Both the position numbers and the translations under genes were made by a program. A stretch of DNA of 64,000 bases from Roseibacillus sp. (GTDB taxonomy: Bacteria; Verrucomicrobiota; Verrucomicrobiia; Verrucomicrobiales; Akkermansiaceae): assembly GCA_002686085.1 (NCBI GenBank), contig NZAC01000013.1:44105-108104 (forward strand), given 5' to 3'. The notes below the pieces were generated by a model that was not told where the DNA came from, did no database searches, and worked only from the letters and a program-made list of their open reading frames with translations. Positions 48,601 to 56,768 of this stretch are shown here, in pieces. Within the stretch, counting starts at the first letter, position 1; each line of letters starts with the position of its first letter.

Positions 48601-48881
48601 AGGATTTACTTACCTCAACACCCTCAACTACTTTTGTCGGAGAAGGATTTATCGATCTGAGCGAAAATGAGATGGATCTTACCATGCGGATGAATGCCAG
48701 GGGCCTTTTAGGATTGGTGACCTTGCCTCTTGCTCCTCTCAGAGGGCTCTTCCAGTTCCGCGGGCAGGGCCCTCTCAAACAGCCAGTTTGGCGAAGTGCC
48801 CCGTTTACGGCACCCGACGAGGGCGAATCACATCCAATTTTCAAGGATCCACCTCGCGCTCAGATTGTTCCGGAACGCTGA
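45666..48881 (+). CDS. Large AsmA-like envelope protein
   Basis: A 1071-aa protein with one N-terminal membrane anchor (TALTLTLTVVSLGLIFYWL, about 17-35) and a long periplasmic body of beta-rich AsmA/YhdP-type repeats. The C-terminus matches the AsmA-like end, with GLVTLPLAPLRGLFQFRGQG. No ATG precedes the membrane anchor, so the start must be the TTG at 45666. A long internal duplication is visible: the block around WPGPILQLFNPKISK (residue 530) recurs around WPGPLLRIADPETAE (residue 769). AsmA-like proteins of this size are thought to carry phospholipids between inner and outer membrane; applying that here is inference. Confidence 0.78.
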   Translation: MKFAYLLRWLGHFKAATALTLTLTVVSLGLIFYWLNNHGFEGRWSQRIADELARRGIHADFESVRFSPTKGVVATNLKIFTDESRSTVTAKIPDLRLDVDRGKAFRGQLQIRRVYLKNAKLIIPVTADTPLQIDNLTGRLSVDRHDRLRIETTGGTFRGMNIQTNIALDNFDPDKLREGAGSDESSRRRVNFTEDLLRELDSWSFPDHSPPSLQLEVKGSFNRTAAIRTYISLSAPNLMRGRYRMQDARLSGELGNRSLNVEELSFTDGVGKFRLQAHYDLEDKTGGYEGTSSIQIVDFLREGLEDDSLSEFNPEVAPQIRARGRFTLRDRTMDLSAIGSLSCKSFRFLGIPFESLHTDFSWKNGDIYLRDLIVNHESGALAGEVKVKNDLVQYRTQTSLPLSVYRPFIGEQSGLERVLTESEFDDDSKILINARGSVWRKNLSDWDATGTFQLENFRHNGVPVKLATARFSMSPLDYIFDDLKAVFDYEGNGEEINTGGTGTGTVLAKQVHFDAKEKLTRLEQLEGTAWPGPILQLFNPKISKHVSETYRFREPPHLACAGVIDHLNPGHRTDIQTVIRANGDTDFDLLGRPIQIGELSATVRTSYRKNEVSALNMNIFGGSAGGLIVQQSHPNRLAIQIQGQGLEASQIGQTYRLSKIVPGTLTLSIAAQATEHEDNSGAGKWELNGACNVGQSVYNGVHISNGTTQFGFDPKGLHLKNTKLTFDYSDYVLRERHGGPLNAELDIERLHYDPENGRTEIVNLMGSVWPGPLLRIADPETAEYIEELLGFRELPTLSASGRFDHSEDGSDTLININIENPGITDYEFLGKTLQLKGFSAKITSRANHHDISDLRFQTFQGSGAGALTVKENPQGETLIEGGIRWDNMSLSKIGQKFSFEKDALGAITGRLDFTTLANDTRSLNGKGVIGLKNGQLFNVPIFGPLSLPLGTILGKEYSHEQARDASATFVLKDGAVFTKDLLTSTPSTTFVGEGFIDLSENEMDLTMRMNARGLLGLVTLPLAPLRGLFQFRGQGPLKQPVWRSAPFTAPDEGESHPIFKDPPRAQIVPER

Positions 48882-48932
48882 CCCGCGGGAAACCGATAAC
48901 AAACGCCTCTAGTTCTATCCTCCTCTCTGTCA

Positions 48933-48950
48933 CCGGGGCTTGCGCCCCGG
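48933..48950 (+). terminator. Terminator-like hairpin after the AsmA-like gene
   Basis: CCGGGGC and GCCCCGG form a 7-bp GC-rich stem around a TTGC loop, 52 bases after the stop. The tail is GTTATTCT rather than a T-run, so termination strength is uncertain. Confidence 0.4.
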
Positions 48951-48997
48951 GTTATTCTACGGCACCTTGGGTATGAGAATCAGAAAAGTGAACCACG

Positions 48998-49390
48998 ATG
49001 AGTGATCCCATTGCCCTTACAGAGGAACAGCTGAAAGACATTCCTTCCACCGAGCAGGCCGCTAACGATCTGCGGCAAGCAGCTGGCATCAAGAGCCGCG
49101 AAATCGCCCAGAGTGCCGAAGAACGAGCGCAATTGCTTAAGGACGCTGCCGCTCAGAAGGCTCAGAAGCTTCGCGATTTTGCGGGCGAAAAGGCCTCCCA
49201 GTTTGCAGACGTCGCTGGCGAGAAGGCATCTCAATTCAAGGATGTGGCGGGCGAGCACTGGGGCGAAACAAGGGTCAAAGCTCGAGAAATTCAATCTGAC
49301 CTCGAAGAATATGTGCGCCAGCACCCGTCCAAATCTCTGCTGATTGCAGCAGGGGTTGGATTTCTCGTGGGCCTGATTGTGAGAAGGTAA
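48998..49390 (+). CDS. DUF883/ElaB-like membrane-anchored helical protein
   Basis: A 130-aa protein whose body is a long, charged, alanine-rich helix with repeats (EKASQFADVAGEKASQFKDVAGE). It ends in a hydrophobic anchor preceded by YVRQHPSKSLLIAAGVGFLV, which is the DUF883/ElaB signature. Such proteins sit in the inner membrane, some linked to ribosome or stress functions. It is the first of three tightly spaced genes (next starts at 49451 and 49864). Confidence 0.82.
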   Translation: MSDPIALTEEQLKDIPSTEQAANDLRQAAGIKSREIAQSAEERAQLLKDAAAQKAQKLRDFAGEKASQFADVAGEKASQFKDVAGEHWGETRVKAREIQSDLEEYVRQHPSKSLLIAAGVGFLVGLIVRR

Positions 49391-49450
49391 TCATCACTCT
49401 GATTCTTTCCATCCTGTTCACCCTCTTACCCTGCAAGCTTGCGAAAATTC

Positions 49451-49915
49451 ATGCCTGACGGGTTTGATGGCTCCGATTCCTTTCCGAAAGGATCAGGAAA
49501 CGAATCCGATAAGTATCGGTTTCGTGAAGGGCTGGTCGAGCATCTTAAGGCGCGCGGTCAACTCCTGCTCATCGAGGCGCAAGAAGCACGTGATTCGCTG
49601 GGAAGGCGGAGCTCTCTGGCCTTCACTGCGGGCATCATCCTGGCAATCGGCTATGGCCTTATCCTGATCTCTGGCATTTCTCTCCTTGGTCGGTGGTTAG
49701 AAGCGCTCTCCCCCGGCCTTTCCGGCATCGGTTGGCAGATATGCGCTTTAGCTGGAGGCCTCGTTCATTTCGGCTTGGCGCTTATATTCTTCCGCAAATT
49801 GAAACAACAAGGCGACCTCAACCTATTCGAATTTACGCGCGCAGAATTCAACAAAGACGGAGAATGGCTCAATCAAGTCAAAAAAACCTCGAGCTCAAAC
49901 GAGAAATCGTCCTGA
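49451..49915 (+). CDS. Putative holin-like (DUF1469) inner-membrane protein
   Basis: A 154-aa protein with two hydrophobic segments: LAFTAGIILAIGYGLILISG (about 53-72) and IGWQICALAGGLVHFGLALI (about 92-111). They are flanked by charged helices, the pattern of the 'phage holin family / DUF1469' proteins that often follow DUF883 genes in chromosomes. No phage genes are nearby, so a phage lysis role is unlikely. The ATG at 49451 is used; TTG 49439 is in frame. Its end overlaps the next gene by 52 bases. Confidence 0.72.
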   Translation: MPDGFDGSDSFPKGSGNESDKYRFREGLVEHLKARGQLLLIEAQEARDSLGRRSSLAFTAGIILAIGYGLILISGISLLGRWLEALSPGLSGIGWQICALAGGLVHFGLALIFFRKLKQQGDLNLFEFTRAEFNKDGEWLNQVKKTSSSNEKSS

Positions 49916-50217
49916 GACTGGACTCATCCCGCGAAAGAATCGCGGAGGAATCGCTGGGGCTGAATCAACGAATGAGACCCGGTCATCTGGTCTCATCGTA
50001 TCTCAGGAGACACCCCATTTTTTCCTTTGGAGCCACTTCAATCGGGGTAGCAGCCCTGACCTACCTACTTTTCCCAAGACCTAGCACCCCGGCGTCACAG
50101 ACCCCACAATCACTGAGTCAGAGTCTTTTAGGCTGGATTCCCTCCTTCCTGAAAGGGTCAATCCGGAGCTGGATTTTTCGACAGGCCCGGGACTACCTCT
50201 TGACGAAACGCCCGTAA
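49864..50217 (+). CDS. Small membrane protein of the DUF883 cluster
   Basis: A 117-aa protein starting at ATG 49864, inside the end of the DUF1469-type gene and in a different frame. It begins AQSSQKNLELKREIVLRLD, has RPGHLVSSYLRRHPIFSFGA, and one membrane segment (FSFGATSIGVAALTYLLF, about 58-75). The arrangement 'R/Q-HP, then hydrophobic segment' mirrors the end of the DUF883 protein, so it may be a related partner. No family name is recognised. The strong overlap suggests coupled translation. Confidence 0.68.
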   Translation: MAQSSQKNLELKREIVLRLDSSRERIAEESLGLNQRMRPGHLVSSYLRRHPIFSFGATSIGVAALTYLLFPRPSTPASQTPQSLSQSLLGWIPSFLKGSIRSWIFRQARDYLLTKRP

Positions 50218-50301
50218 ACGGATTCCTTGCTTGGCCCTCGCCACTTTCTATGGTTTCCAGAACGCCATCATCGCGCTGTAAGGCGCGCCGCACCTAACCC
50301 T

Positions 50302-51384
50302 ATGGCCGAACATCAAGTCCTTGCTCATGTCGATGAATACCTTGCCATCGGCATCCAGTATGATTGCTCAGACATCCACCTCGCATCGAGATATCCTCCT
50401 GCTTGGCGTCGCTACGGCAGCCTTGCTCCGATCTGGGATGACCATCCCCCACTAAGCTCCGATGACACCGAGAGGCTGGCACGCTCATTCCTTACGGAGC
50501 GAGAATGGGATCGTCTTCAGAAAGTAGGCGACGTGGACTTCGCTTACCAGAACGAGCAGGGGCGCTTTCGAGCCTCCGTCGTAAAGCAGCGATTGGGACT
50601 TGATATCGTTTTCCGGATTATCAGCACTGAATTACGGACCTTGGAAACTCTCGGGTTGCCAGTGGACCACCTCGTTCCTCTAACGCGCTATCACAACGGA
50701 CTATTACTTGTGACCGGATCAGTCGGATCGGGTAAATCAACCACCCTAGCCGCTCTTGTGGATTTCATCAATAAGGACCGCGAGGATCACATCCTTACAC
50801 TGGAGGATCCGATCGAGTATGTCTTCGACTCGGAAAGATGCCATGTAAACCAGCGCGAAGTGCACTCTCATACTGAATCTTTTCCGAAGGCACTTCGGGG
50901 AGCACTCCGGGAAGACCCTGATGTCATCATGGTTGGAGAAATGAGAAATCTGGAGACCATTTCCCTCGCACTCACCGCTGCAGAAACTGGGCACCTTGTT
51001 CTTGCAACCCTGCACACCGGCAACGCGCCCAGAACTCTCGACCGTATTCTTGATGTCTTCCCCGTAGATCAGCGAGGGCAGATCAGGGTCATGGTCTCTG
51101 AATCCCTCCGCGGGATCATCTCTCAGCAGCTGGTTCCCAACATCAACGGAGACGGCCGCGCTCTGGCCCTCGAACTTCTGGTGAACACTCCCGCCGTCGC
51201 GGCAACCGTCCGAGACGGCAAGACCTTTATGCTTCCCGGAATCATGCAGACTGGCAAAAACGTCGGCATGATCACAATGGATGAATCCCTCCGAAACCTC
51301 TATGTCCAAGGAACGATTTCTCAAGAAGAGGCTCTCTTCCGTTGCGAGGACAAGGTTCAAATGAAAGCCTTTTTCCAGTCCTGA
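50302..51384 (+). CDS. PilT-like ATPase 1
   Basis: A 360-aa ATPase of the PilT/PilU retraction family (type II/IV secretion ATPase superfamily), which powers retraction of type IV pili. The start at ATG 50302 gives AEHQVLAHVDEYLAI. The Walker A motif is GSVGSGKSTTLAALV (SV where the usual form has PT), the Asp box is ILTLEDPIEYVF, the Walker B is DPDVIMVGEMRNLETI, and the His box is LVLATLHTGNAPRTLDRI. It is followed by a second PilT-like gene 12 bases later. No pilin or assembly gene is in the window. Confidence 0.9.
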   Translation: MAEHQVLAHVDEYLAIGIQYDCSDIHLASRYPPAWRRYGSLAPIWDDHPPLSSDDTERLARSFLTEREWDRLQKVGDVDFAYQNEQGRFRASVVKQRLGLDIVFRIISTELRTLETLGLPVDHLVPLTRYHNGLLLVTGSVGSGKSTTLAALVDFINKDREDHILTLEDPIEYVFDSERCHVNQREVHSHTESFPKALRGALREDPDVIMVGEMRNLETISLALTAAETGHLVLATLHTGNAPRTLDRILDVFPVDQRGQIRVMVSESLRGIISQQLVPNINGDGRALALELLVNTPAVAATVRDGKTFMLPGIMQTGKNVGMITMDESLRNLYVQGTISQEEALFRCEDKVQMKAFFQS

Positions 51385-51396
51385 CCTACTCTCCCC

Positions 51397-52506
51397 ATGG
51401 CGAGAATTGACGTATATTTTCAGTATCTCATTGAATCGGGCGGGTCAGACCTGCACTTGTCCGAGGGCGGTCCTCCCAAGGTTCGCATTCACGGAGCAAT
51501 AACACCTATTCCTGATCAGCCTGCTCTTGCAGGGGAAGACTTCCAGGATCTGCTTTCCGAAATCTGCGATAAGGATGCGTTCGAGAACTACCTCGAAACT
51601 GGCGACCTCGACTTCGCCTACGAGATGAATGAGGATTCGCGGTTTCGGTGTAACTATCTCAAGCAGAAAAATGGGCTCGCGGCTGTGTTCCGCCTCATCC
51701 CCACTGAAATCGCATCTCTCGAAGACCTGAACATCCCAACAGTCGTGAAGGAATTCGGCCATATGCGTTCTGGTCTTGTTCTGGTGACTGGGCCAACCGG
51801 GTCCGGTAAGTCTACCACGCTGGCGGCCCTGCTCGATTACATCAATTCGAACTTCTCTAGGCACATCATTACCGTCGAGGAACCAATTGAGTTCGTGCAC
51901 CGGAACAAACGCAGTATCATCACACAACGAGAGGTTCCGATTCAAACACCCTCTTTCGCTGATGGTCTGCGCGCCGCGCTCCGAGAAGATGCGGACATTG
52001 TTCTGGTTGGGGAAATGCGAGACCTTGAAACCATCTCTCTTGCTCTCACTGCAGCAGAAACAGGGCTTCTGGTATTCGGAACTCTGCACACCAACAACGC
52101 ACGAAAGACAGTGGATCGACTGGTGGACGTCTTTCCTGCAGACCAGCAATCCCAGGTCCGCACCATGCTGGCAGCATCCCTTCGTGGGGTTGTCGCTCAG
52201 TTGCTAATGAAGCGCAGCGACAAGCCGGGGCGGTGTGCGGTGAATGAGATCATGTTCGCCACACCAGCCGTTTCGGCGATCATCCGGGAAGGGCAGACTC
52301 AGAAGCTTTATGATGTGATTATCGGAGGTAAAGCCGATGGAATGCAGTTCATGGATGAGTCCATCTGGGACAAACTCCGGGCGGGCAACGTCACCGCGCA
52401 GGAAGCCTACATGAAGGCCATCGACAAAACACGCTTCAAGAAGTTCCTTCCGGAAGAGCATGCCGCTCTTGGGGAGGCTTCCGGGGAAAACCCGATGGAG
52501 CACTAG
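51397..52506 (+). CDS. PilT-like ATPase 2
   Basis: A 369-aa paralogue of the preceding gene, with normal Walker A GPTGSGKSTTLAALL, Asp box IITVEEPIEFVH, Walker B DADIVLVGEMRDLETI and His box TLHTNNARKTVDRLVD. The N-terminal domain has ESGGSDLHLSEGGPPKVRIHG, the standard PilT opening. The close pair suggests a PilT plus PilU arrangement, with this one nearer to the consensus PilT and the first perhaps the accessory ATPase (inference). The C-terminus has a short acidic extension. Confidence 0.92.
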   Translation: MARIDVYFQYLIESGGSDLHLSEGGPPKVRIHGAITPIPDQPALAGEDFQDLLSEICDKDAFENYLETGDLDFAYEMNEDSRFRCNYLKQKNGLAAVFRLIPTEIASLEDLNIPTVVKEFGHMRSGLVLVTGPTGSGKSTTLAALLDYINSNFSRHIITVEEPIEFVHRNKRSIITQREVPIQTPSFADGLRAALREDADIVLVGEMRDLETISLALTAAETGLLVFGTLHTNNARKTVDRLVDVFPADQQSQVRTMLAASLRGVVAQLLMKRSDKPGRCAVNEIMFATPAVSAIIREGQTQKLYDVIIGGKADGMQFMDESIWDKLRAGNVTAQEAYMKAIDKTRFKKFLPEEHAALGEASGENPMEH

Positions 52507-52698
52507 GCCTAGAAAGAGATTCTGAGTGCGTTACGAGGGCCGCTCGTCACGCCCCACTGAGACTTACTCACATTCATTCACATCTCGGCAGACAGTCGTG
52601 CTCGAGAAATCGGAGCCTTGGCCCATAGGGTCTTGCTATTTATCGTCGGCGATTGAATGTCTTGAGCGCATCATTACTCTTTCACCTGAGCCCCTGGA

Positions 52699-54876
52699 AT
52701 GTCCGCAAGCCAAGACCTTCTCTCCTTCAGTTGCCCGAATTGTGGGGTGCAGTTGCGTGTGCCGGCGAGCATGGCGGGTATCGAGGGCCCCTGCCCCTCT
52801 TGCGCGGCAATCATTCAGGCTCCCAGCGCCCCGCATCACAGCTCCAGCCCCGCTGGCCCTGACTCACAAACTTCATCGGTCCAGCCCTCTCGAGCAACCA
52901 CCACCTCTAACTACTCGGGTCCCTCCAGAACTCCCACTGAGCATGAGAAGCAGGGGCCTCCTCACGATGGAATCCCTTCACCCTCCTCAGGGGGCGAACC
53001 CTCTCCAAGAGAGCAGGTCCCATCCTGCACATCTGATCAATCTTCATCTTCTCCGACTTCCCCTCAGAGTTCATCCCATTCAACCGCTCCATCATATCTA
53101 CGCAGTCGGCAAGCAGCTCCTGCGCCTCAAGGTCACGCCCTAGCTGGAAAAGAGCCTTCTTCGGAGAACGCGACCCACTCGGAAGATCGTCCTAAGCAGA
53201 AGTCCCCGCTCAAGCCTTCCTCAGTCTCAACCCATCCTGAAGGCACCAAGATTTCCGCTAACTCCGCGAAGAACACTCCTTCCACGAATAAAGATCCAGA
53301 ACTTGATCCGCTCCTGGCGCTCAAGCCAACTGCCGTCAAGGATCTGGGGCGCAAAGAAAAGAACCGTCTGCCCACCAGCAGCAGCCTTCCTAGCGAGCGC
53401 AAATCGAGAACACAGAAGCAACCGGATCTTTCAGCTCCTTCAAAAAAGCAGTCTCCTCCTGAGGAAGACCTTCCGGACTTGGATTCTTCCGAGTCCGTTG
53501 CGCCCGTAGATCCTCCATCCGTCGAATGCTCTTCTGTAACCGATAGACCAGACGAACCAACATCCCGGAAGTCGCGACCGTTTCGATCTGATCGAGAATC
53601 TGAAGAAACCGTAAAACTCAATGTCAACGCCTCCACCGTTGGAGCCTTGGTGAGCCACGAGCACGCTGGCCGTCTCGAAAATAGCAGGCGCTCTTATCCC
53701 ACCTGGCCAGGCATTTCGGTTCTTCTGCTCTTCCTGACACTTTCAGCGGTAATGATCTATCTCGTGCTGGATCTCACCGATATGCTGCCGCACAGCAAAC
53801 GGCAAGGTCAGCTTCAAGATCCGGCAGCCGGCGAAGCCTCAAAGTCTTCGCCAGATGCTGGAGAAGCGTCGGCACCCGCTGCGGCTGCGGGAGTCCTTAA
53901 CCGCGGACAGGAGCCTTCAGCCTCAGAGCGGACTGCAGGAGTTTTCAAAGTTGATCCAAACCAGCTCTTCCCGGGATCATCACAGACTGGTCAGAGTGTT
54001 CAACCAAACCCGGAGACCTTCTCAGGCACCGAAGCGAAGGACCTCAGCTCTGAAGACCTCCTTAGCCGCAACGAGGACTCCGAAGAGGGCTCCTTGCTTG
54101 TTCCGGCAGGAGGCGGTGAGGCAGCACCTGGTGGTGCTATTATCGAGGAGCAGGATGTAAAAGTCACTGGCGAGGTCAGCCTACCGCCGCTTATCGACCT
54201 CAATCCATCGCGAAATGCACTTCCAGAACAAAGTGGGAGTCCGAGCGCTCCCGCCGAAACGCTCTCGCTCTTTCTCGCAGCCCGCAATCTCAGTGAGCGG
54301 CGCCCTTATATGAGCGCTTCGCGTCGATCCGAAGCTGAGCTGGAGAGGGGGCCGTTGGCAAAGCAGCTCCCTCCCACTGTTCAGCTGAGGCTTCTGAAAT
54401 ACCTGAAGGATCATTCAGAAAAGACTGACGAAAGATTTTTTGAGGTGTCTTTTGAAAGAGAGTCTACAGCCCCGATTTTGGTTCAGGTGGCTGTAAATAT
54501 TAATGGTCGCATGCAGGTTCACACCGACGCGTTCTTAGATCTTTACAATGATGAAATGGCGCGCTTTCAGGCCGTCCCAGTTAAGGGAGAGCGGACCTTC
54601 CATACCCTCGCAGACGCCTACAAGCAGTGCTTCGAGGAAAAAATTCCAGGGGCAGAAGATAAGAGTTATATGAAGCTTCGCCAGCATGAGCAGGTGACGG
54701 CGCGGCTTCAGGCATATTTTGCAAAAGGGTCGAAAATCTCCGCGCTGATCGAGCAGTCGAAGGCGCTCCCATGGGGCCGATCTGGAATCTGCACGGTCAC
54801 CGTAAGATGGAACACTGACTATGGGAGACCCTACGTGGAACTAGTGAGTATCGATGATCTCTCATGGGCTCCCTGA
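52699..54876 (+). CDS. Zinc-ribbon, Ser/Pro-rich membrane protein of unknown function
   Basis: A 725-aa protein with a clear modular layout. Residues 12-35 are a zinc ribbon (CPNC 12-15 and CPSC 32-35). About 40-330 is a low-complexity, Ser/Pro/Lys-rich region with almost no predicted fold. A membrane segment (ISVLLLFLTLSAVMIYLVLDL) lies near residues 338-358. A second disordered stretch follows, then a folded C-terminal domain (about 530-725) with YMKLRQHEQVTARLQAYF and VELVSIDDLSW. I do not recognise the C-terminal domain. Zinc-ribbon starts of this type are frequent in PVC membrane proteins. It stands alone after the two PilT genes. Confidence 0.72.
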   Translation: MSASQDLLSFSCPNCGVQLRVPASMAGIEGPCPSCAAIIQAPSAPHHSSSPAGPDSQTSSVQPSRATTTSNYSGPSRTPTEHEKQGPPHDGIPSPSSGGEPSPREQVPSCTSDQSSSSPTSPQSSSHSTAPSYLRSRQAAPAPQGHALAGKEPSSENATHSEDRPKQKSPLKPSSVSTHPEGTKISANSAKNTPSTNKDPELDPLLALKPTAVKDLGRKEKNRLPTSSSLPSERKSRTQKQPDLSAPSKKQSPPEEDLPDLDSSESVAPVDPPSVECSSVTDRPDEPTSRKSRPFRSDRESEETVKLNVNASTVGALVSHEHAGRLENSRRSYPTWPGISVLLLFLTLSAVMIYLVLDLTDMLPHSKRQGQLQDPAAGEASKSSPDAGEASAPAAAAGVLNRGQEPSASERTAGVFKVDPNQLFPGSSQTGQSVQPNPETFSGTEAKDLSSEDLLSRNEDSEEGSLLVPAGGGEAAPGGAIIEEQDVKVTGEVSLPPLIDLNPSRNALPEQSGSPSAPAETLSLFLAARNLSERRPYMSASRRSEAELERGPLAKQLPPTVQLRLLKYLKDHSEKTDERFFEVSFERESTAPILVQVAVNINGRMQVHTDAFLDLYNDEMARFQAVPVKGERTFHTLADAYKQCFEEKIPGAEDKSYMKLRQHEQVTARLQAYFAKGSKISALIEQSKALPWGRSGICTVTVRWNTDYGRPYVELVSIDDLSWAP

Positions 54877-54987
54877 GAGCTTCCGGCCGGAAATTCCTCT
54901 GCCAGACATCTCCTTAATCGTCACGCTCACACCTACAAAGTAAGGAGTGCCTGCTGGATCAGTATAAAACCTCTTCTGTGAAATTAC

Positions 54988-55677
54988 TCAGCTGGAGGGC
55001 TTGGGCAATCGAACAACCATGAATCCCTGCACACTGCTGTATTTCTTGAATTCGCAGTCATTTTTTATTCGCAGCAATCCAAAGGCCCGTTCCTTGACAT
55101 GGACAGGCGTAACTGCCACCTGATACTCCCTGCCGGGTTTGATCACCTTTAGTTCGTATTTGAACTGCTCATTAGTACAGGAGAGCTCAGTGACCATAAT
55201 ATCAGTCTCATGGTTCACTCTGATCTTGAAGATCTGGGCATCCCCTCTTCCATTCAGGTCCCAGAAGAGGGTGGGCGGATCAATTGAGAACAGGTCCGGA
55301 ATCTCAAGCTTTGCCGTTAGGACAATCGGGACCGTTTCGCCCTCAAGGGTGATCACGATCTTCTTTTCGATCGCGCCCTTTATTGTACCCAGCTTGAAGT
55401 TGCCACGAACTACTCCGCTCTCTCCCGGGCGCCAGGTAAGCTTCCCATTTCCGCTGATTTCGGCAGACAGGCAACTGCAGGCAGCCTGATACTCCTTGAT
55501 TGTAACGGGCTTTGCGCCTTTGACCTTGAAAGGAAATTCGACACTAAGGCTATTCTTATCCGGGGGCAGAGTCATTGAAATCTCATTCGTCTCGAATGCT
55601 AGCTCCCCGAACAAACAGGATGGCCCCATCAGGAGGAGACCAAGCCCTACCAATCTTCGCTCCTTCGAGATTTTCAT
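54988..55677 (-). CDS. DUF1573 domain protein
   Basis: A 229-aa exported protein with a signal peptide (LVGLGLLLMGPSCLFGE). The DUF1573 fold, an immunoglobulin-like domain of unknown function, is recognised by the N-terminal strand pattern and AACSCLSAEISG, followed by PGESGVVRGNFKLG. A second, similar half has DAQIFKIRVNHETDIM. Start ATG 55677 overlaps the stop of the preceding gene by one base (TAATG), so translation is probably coupled. It is the last gene of the sigma/anti-sigma operon. Confidence 0.85.
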   Translation of the reverse strand: MKISKERRLVGLGLLLMGPSCLFGELAFETNEISMTLPPDKNSLSVEFPFKVKGAKPVTIKEYQAACSCLSAEISGNGKLTWRPGESGVVRGNFKLGTIKGAIEKKIVITLEGETVPIVLTAKLEIPDLFSIDPPTLFWDLNGRGDAQIFKIRVNHETDIMVTELSCTNEQFKYELKVIKPGREYQVAVTPVHVKERAFGLLRIKNDCEFKKYSSVQGFMVVRLPKPSS

Positions 55678-56168
55678 TACTTCGACTTAAGGTTGATCAG
55701 TTCTACCGTAACAATGAGGTTTCCATCACGCCATCGAGGGCCAATCAGGTAGACTCTTTTCCCTACTTCAAATACCCGATCCCATCTCAGGGTCATCTTG
55801 CTCTTTTGCCAGTATTCAACATCAAGCCGCAATTTGCGGGATTCCTTGATTGAGGCCTGCGGCTGAAAGGTCAGCATCAAGGCCTGTGAGCCATTGATGG
55901 GTTGAGCCCAACTCTTGTATCCCTTGAGAATATCCTGCTCCACTGAACCAAGCCTCACGAAGGTCTTATAGGGCTCCAACTTGGCTACTTTTTTCAGCTT
56001 GGCCACTTCCTCTTCACGGAGGGGCACAACGCCATCTCGGAGGGATTCAGGCGATCCGTTTGTTCCGAAGAGAACCTCTGTTCTCACCTTGCCTATCACC
56101 TCCTTACCTGGATCCTGCGCACCCGCAACAGCCATCAAAGCGAGGTAAATAAGTGCCAGTATTCTCAT
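55677..56168 (-). CDS. Secreted protein of unknown function in the sigma-factor operon
   Basis: A 163-aa exported protein with a signal peptide (ILALIYLALMAVAGA) and a largely polar body (TEVLFGTNGSPESLRDGVVP, then RLGSVEQDILKGYKSWAQ). I do not recognise a family. The next gene overlaps by one base; the anti-sigma-like gene is 15 bases upstream. Its repeated placement between the anti-sigma factor and the DUF1573 protein suggests they act together in the envelope (inference). Confidence 0.65.
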   Translation of the reverse strand: MRILALIYLALMAVAGAQDPGKEVIGKVRTEVLFGTNGSPESLRDGVVPLREEEVAKLKKVAKLEPYKTFVRLGSVEQDILKGYKSWAQPINGSQALMLTFQPQASIKESRKLRLDVEYWQKSKMTLRWDRVFEVGKRVYLIGPRWRDGNLIVTVELINLKSK

Positions 56169-56183
56169 TCGATCTGCCTTCGG

Positions 56184-56768
56184 TTAGTAAGTCTCCTTGA
56201 CGTTAACGTAGTAGCCGTGACGGCCATCGAAGAAGCCTGCACTCAAAGCCAGATCGGAGTCAGAGAGAGGTGCCAGACCTTCAACCACCAGAAGAGTTGA
56301 ATCCGAATCCCCATCGAGGATGACCTGAGTGGATACATTTGTGAGAGGGGAGTAGACCTCTGAACTCGCCCCTGAGTCGACAAGTCTGGATGAGGTATCA
56401 CCTGACTGGGCGCTCTTCATTCCCAAGAGGAACGCAAACACTACGGCGCAGGTGACCGCGGGCGCCATCCACCAGAGCCATCGACGATTAAAGGCGGTAA
56501 ATGCACCGAGACCTTCTTCGCTTTCGGGAACTTTACTCTCTGCTTTTACAAGCTTTTCGAGATGCGAATTAAAGTAGTCTGGAAATGGAGGATCGATCTC
56601 TCGCGGGACAGATTCGCACAACTTCTTCCTGAGGTGAAGAAATCTGGCACGCTCCTCATGCAGTTCAGGAGAACTGGCCAGAATCGGCTCTAGTTCCTTC
56701 AGCTCGTTTGCGCTCAGCCCATCATCCATCCAACGGGTAAGCAGTTCTTCTTTCCGGTCGTTCTTCAT
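56184..56768 (-). CDS. Anti-sigma-factor-like membrane protein
   Basis: A 194-aa protein starting at ATG 56768, overlapping the stop of the sigma factor by four bases. It has a charged N-terminal part with ELLTRWMDDGLSANELKELE (a region that often binds sigma factors), one membrane segment (WLWWMAPAVTCAVVFAFLLG, about 103-122) and an outer-side region. No HxxxCxxC zinc motif of the ZAS type is seen, so this is an anti-sigma-like protein by position and topology only. The frame is open further upstream, but that part overlaps the sigma gene. Confidence 0.75.
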   Translation of the reverse strand: MKNDRKEELLTRWMDDGLSANELKELEPILASSPELHEERARFLHLRKKLCESVPREIDPPFPDYFNSHLEKLVKAESKVPESEEGLGAFTAFNRRWLWWMAPAVTCAVVFAFLLGMKSAQSGDTSSRLVDSGASSEVYSPLTNVSTQVILDGDSDSTLLVVEGLAPLSDSDLALSAGFFDGRHGYYVNVKETY

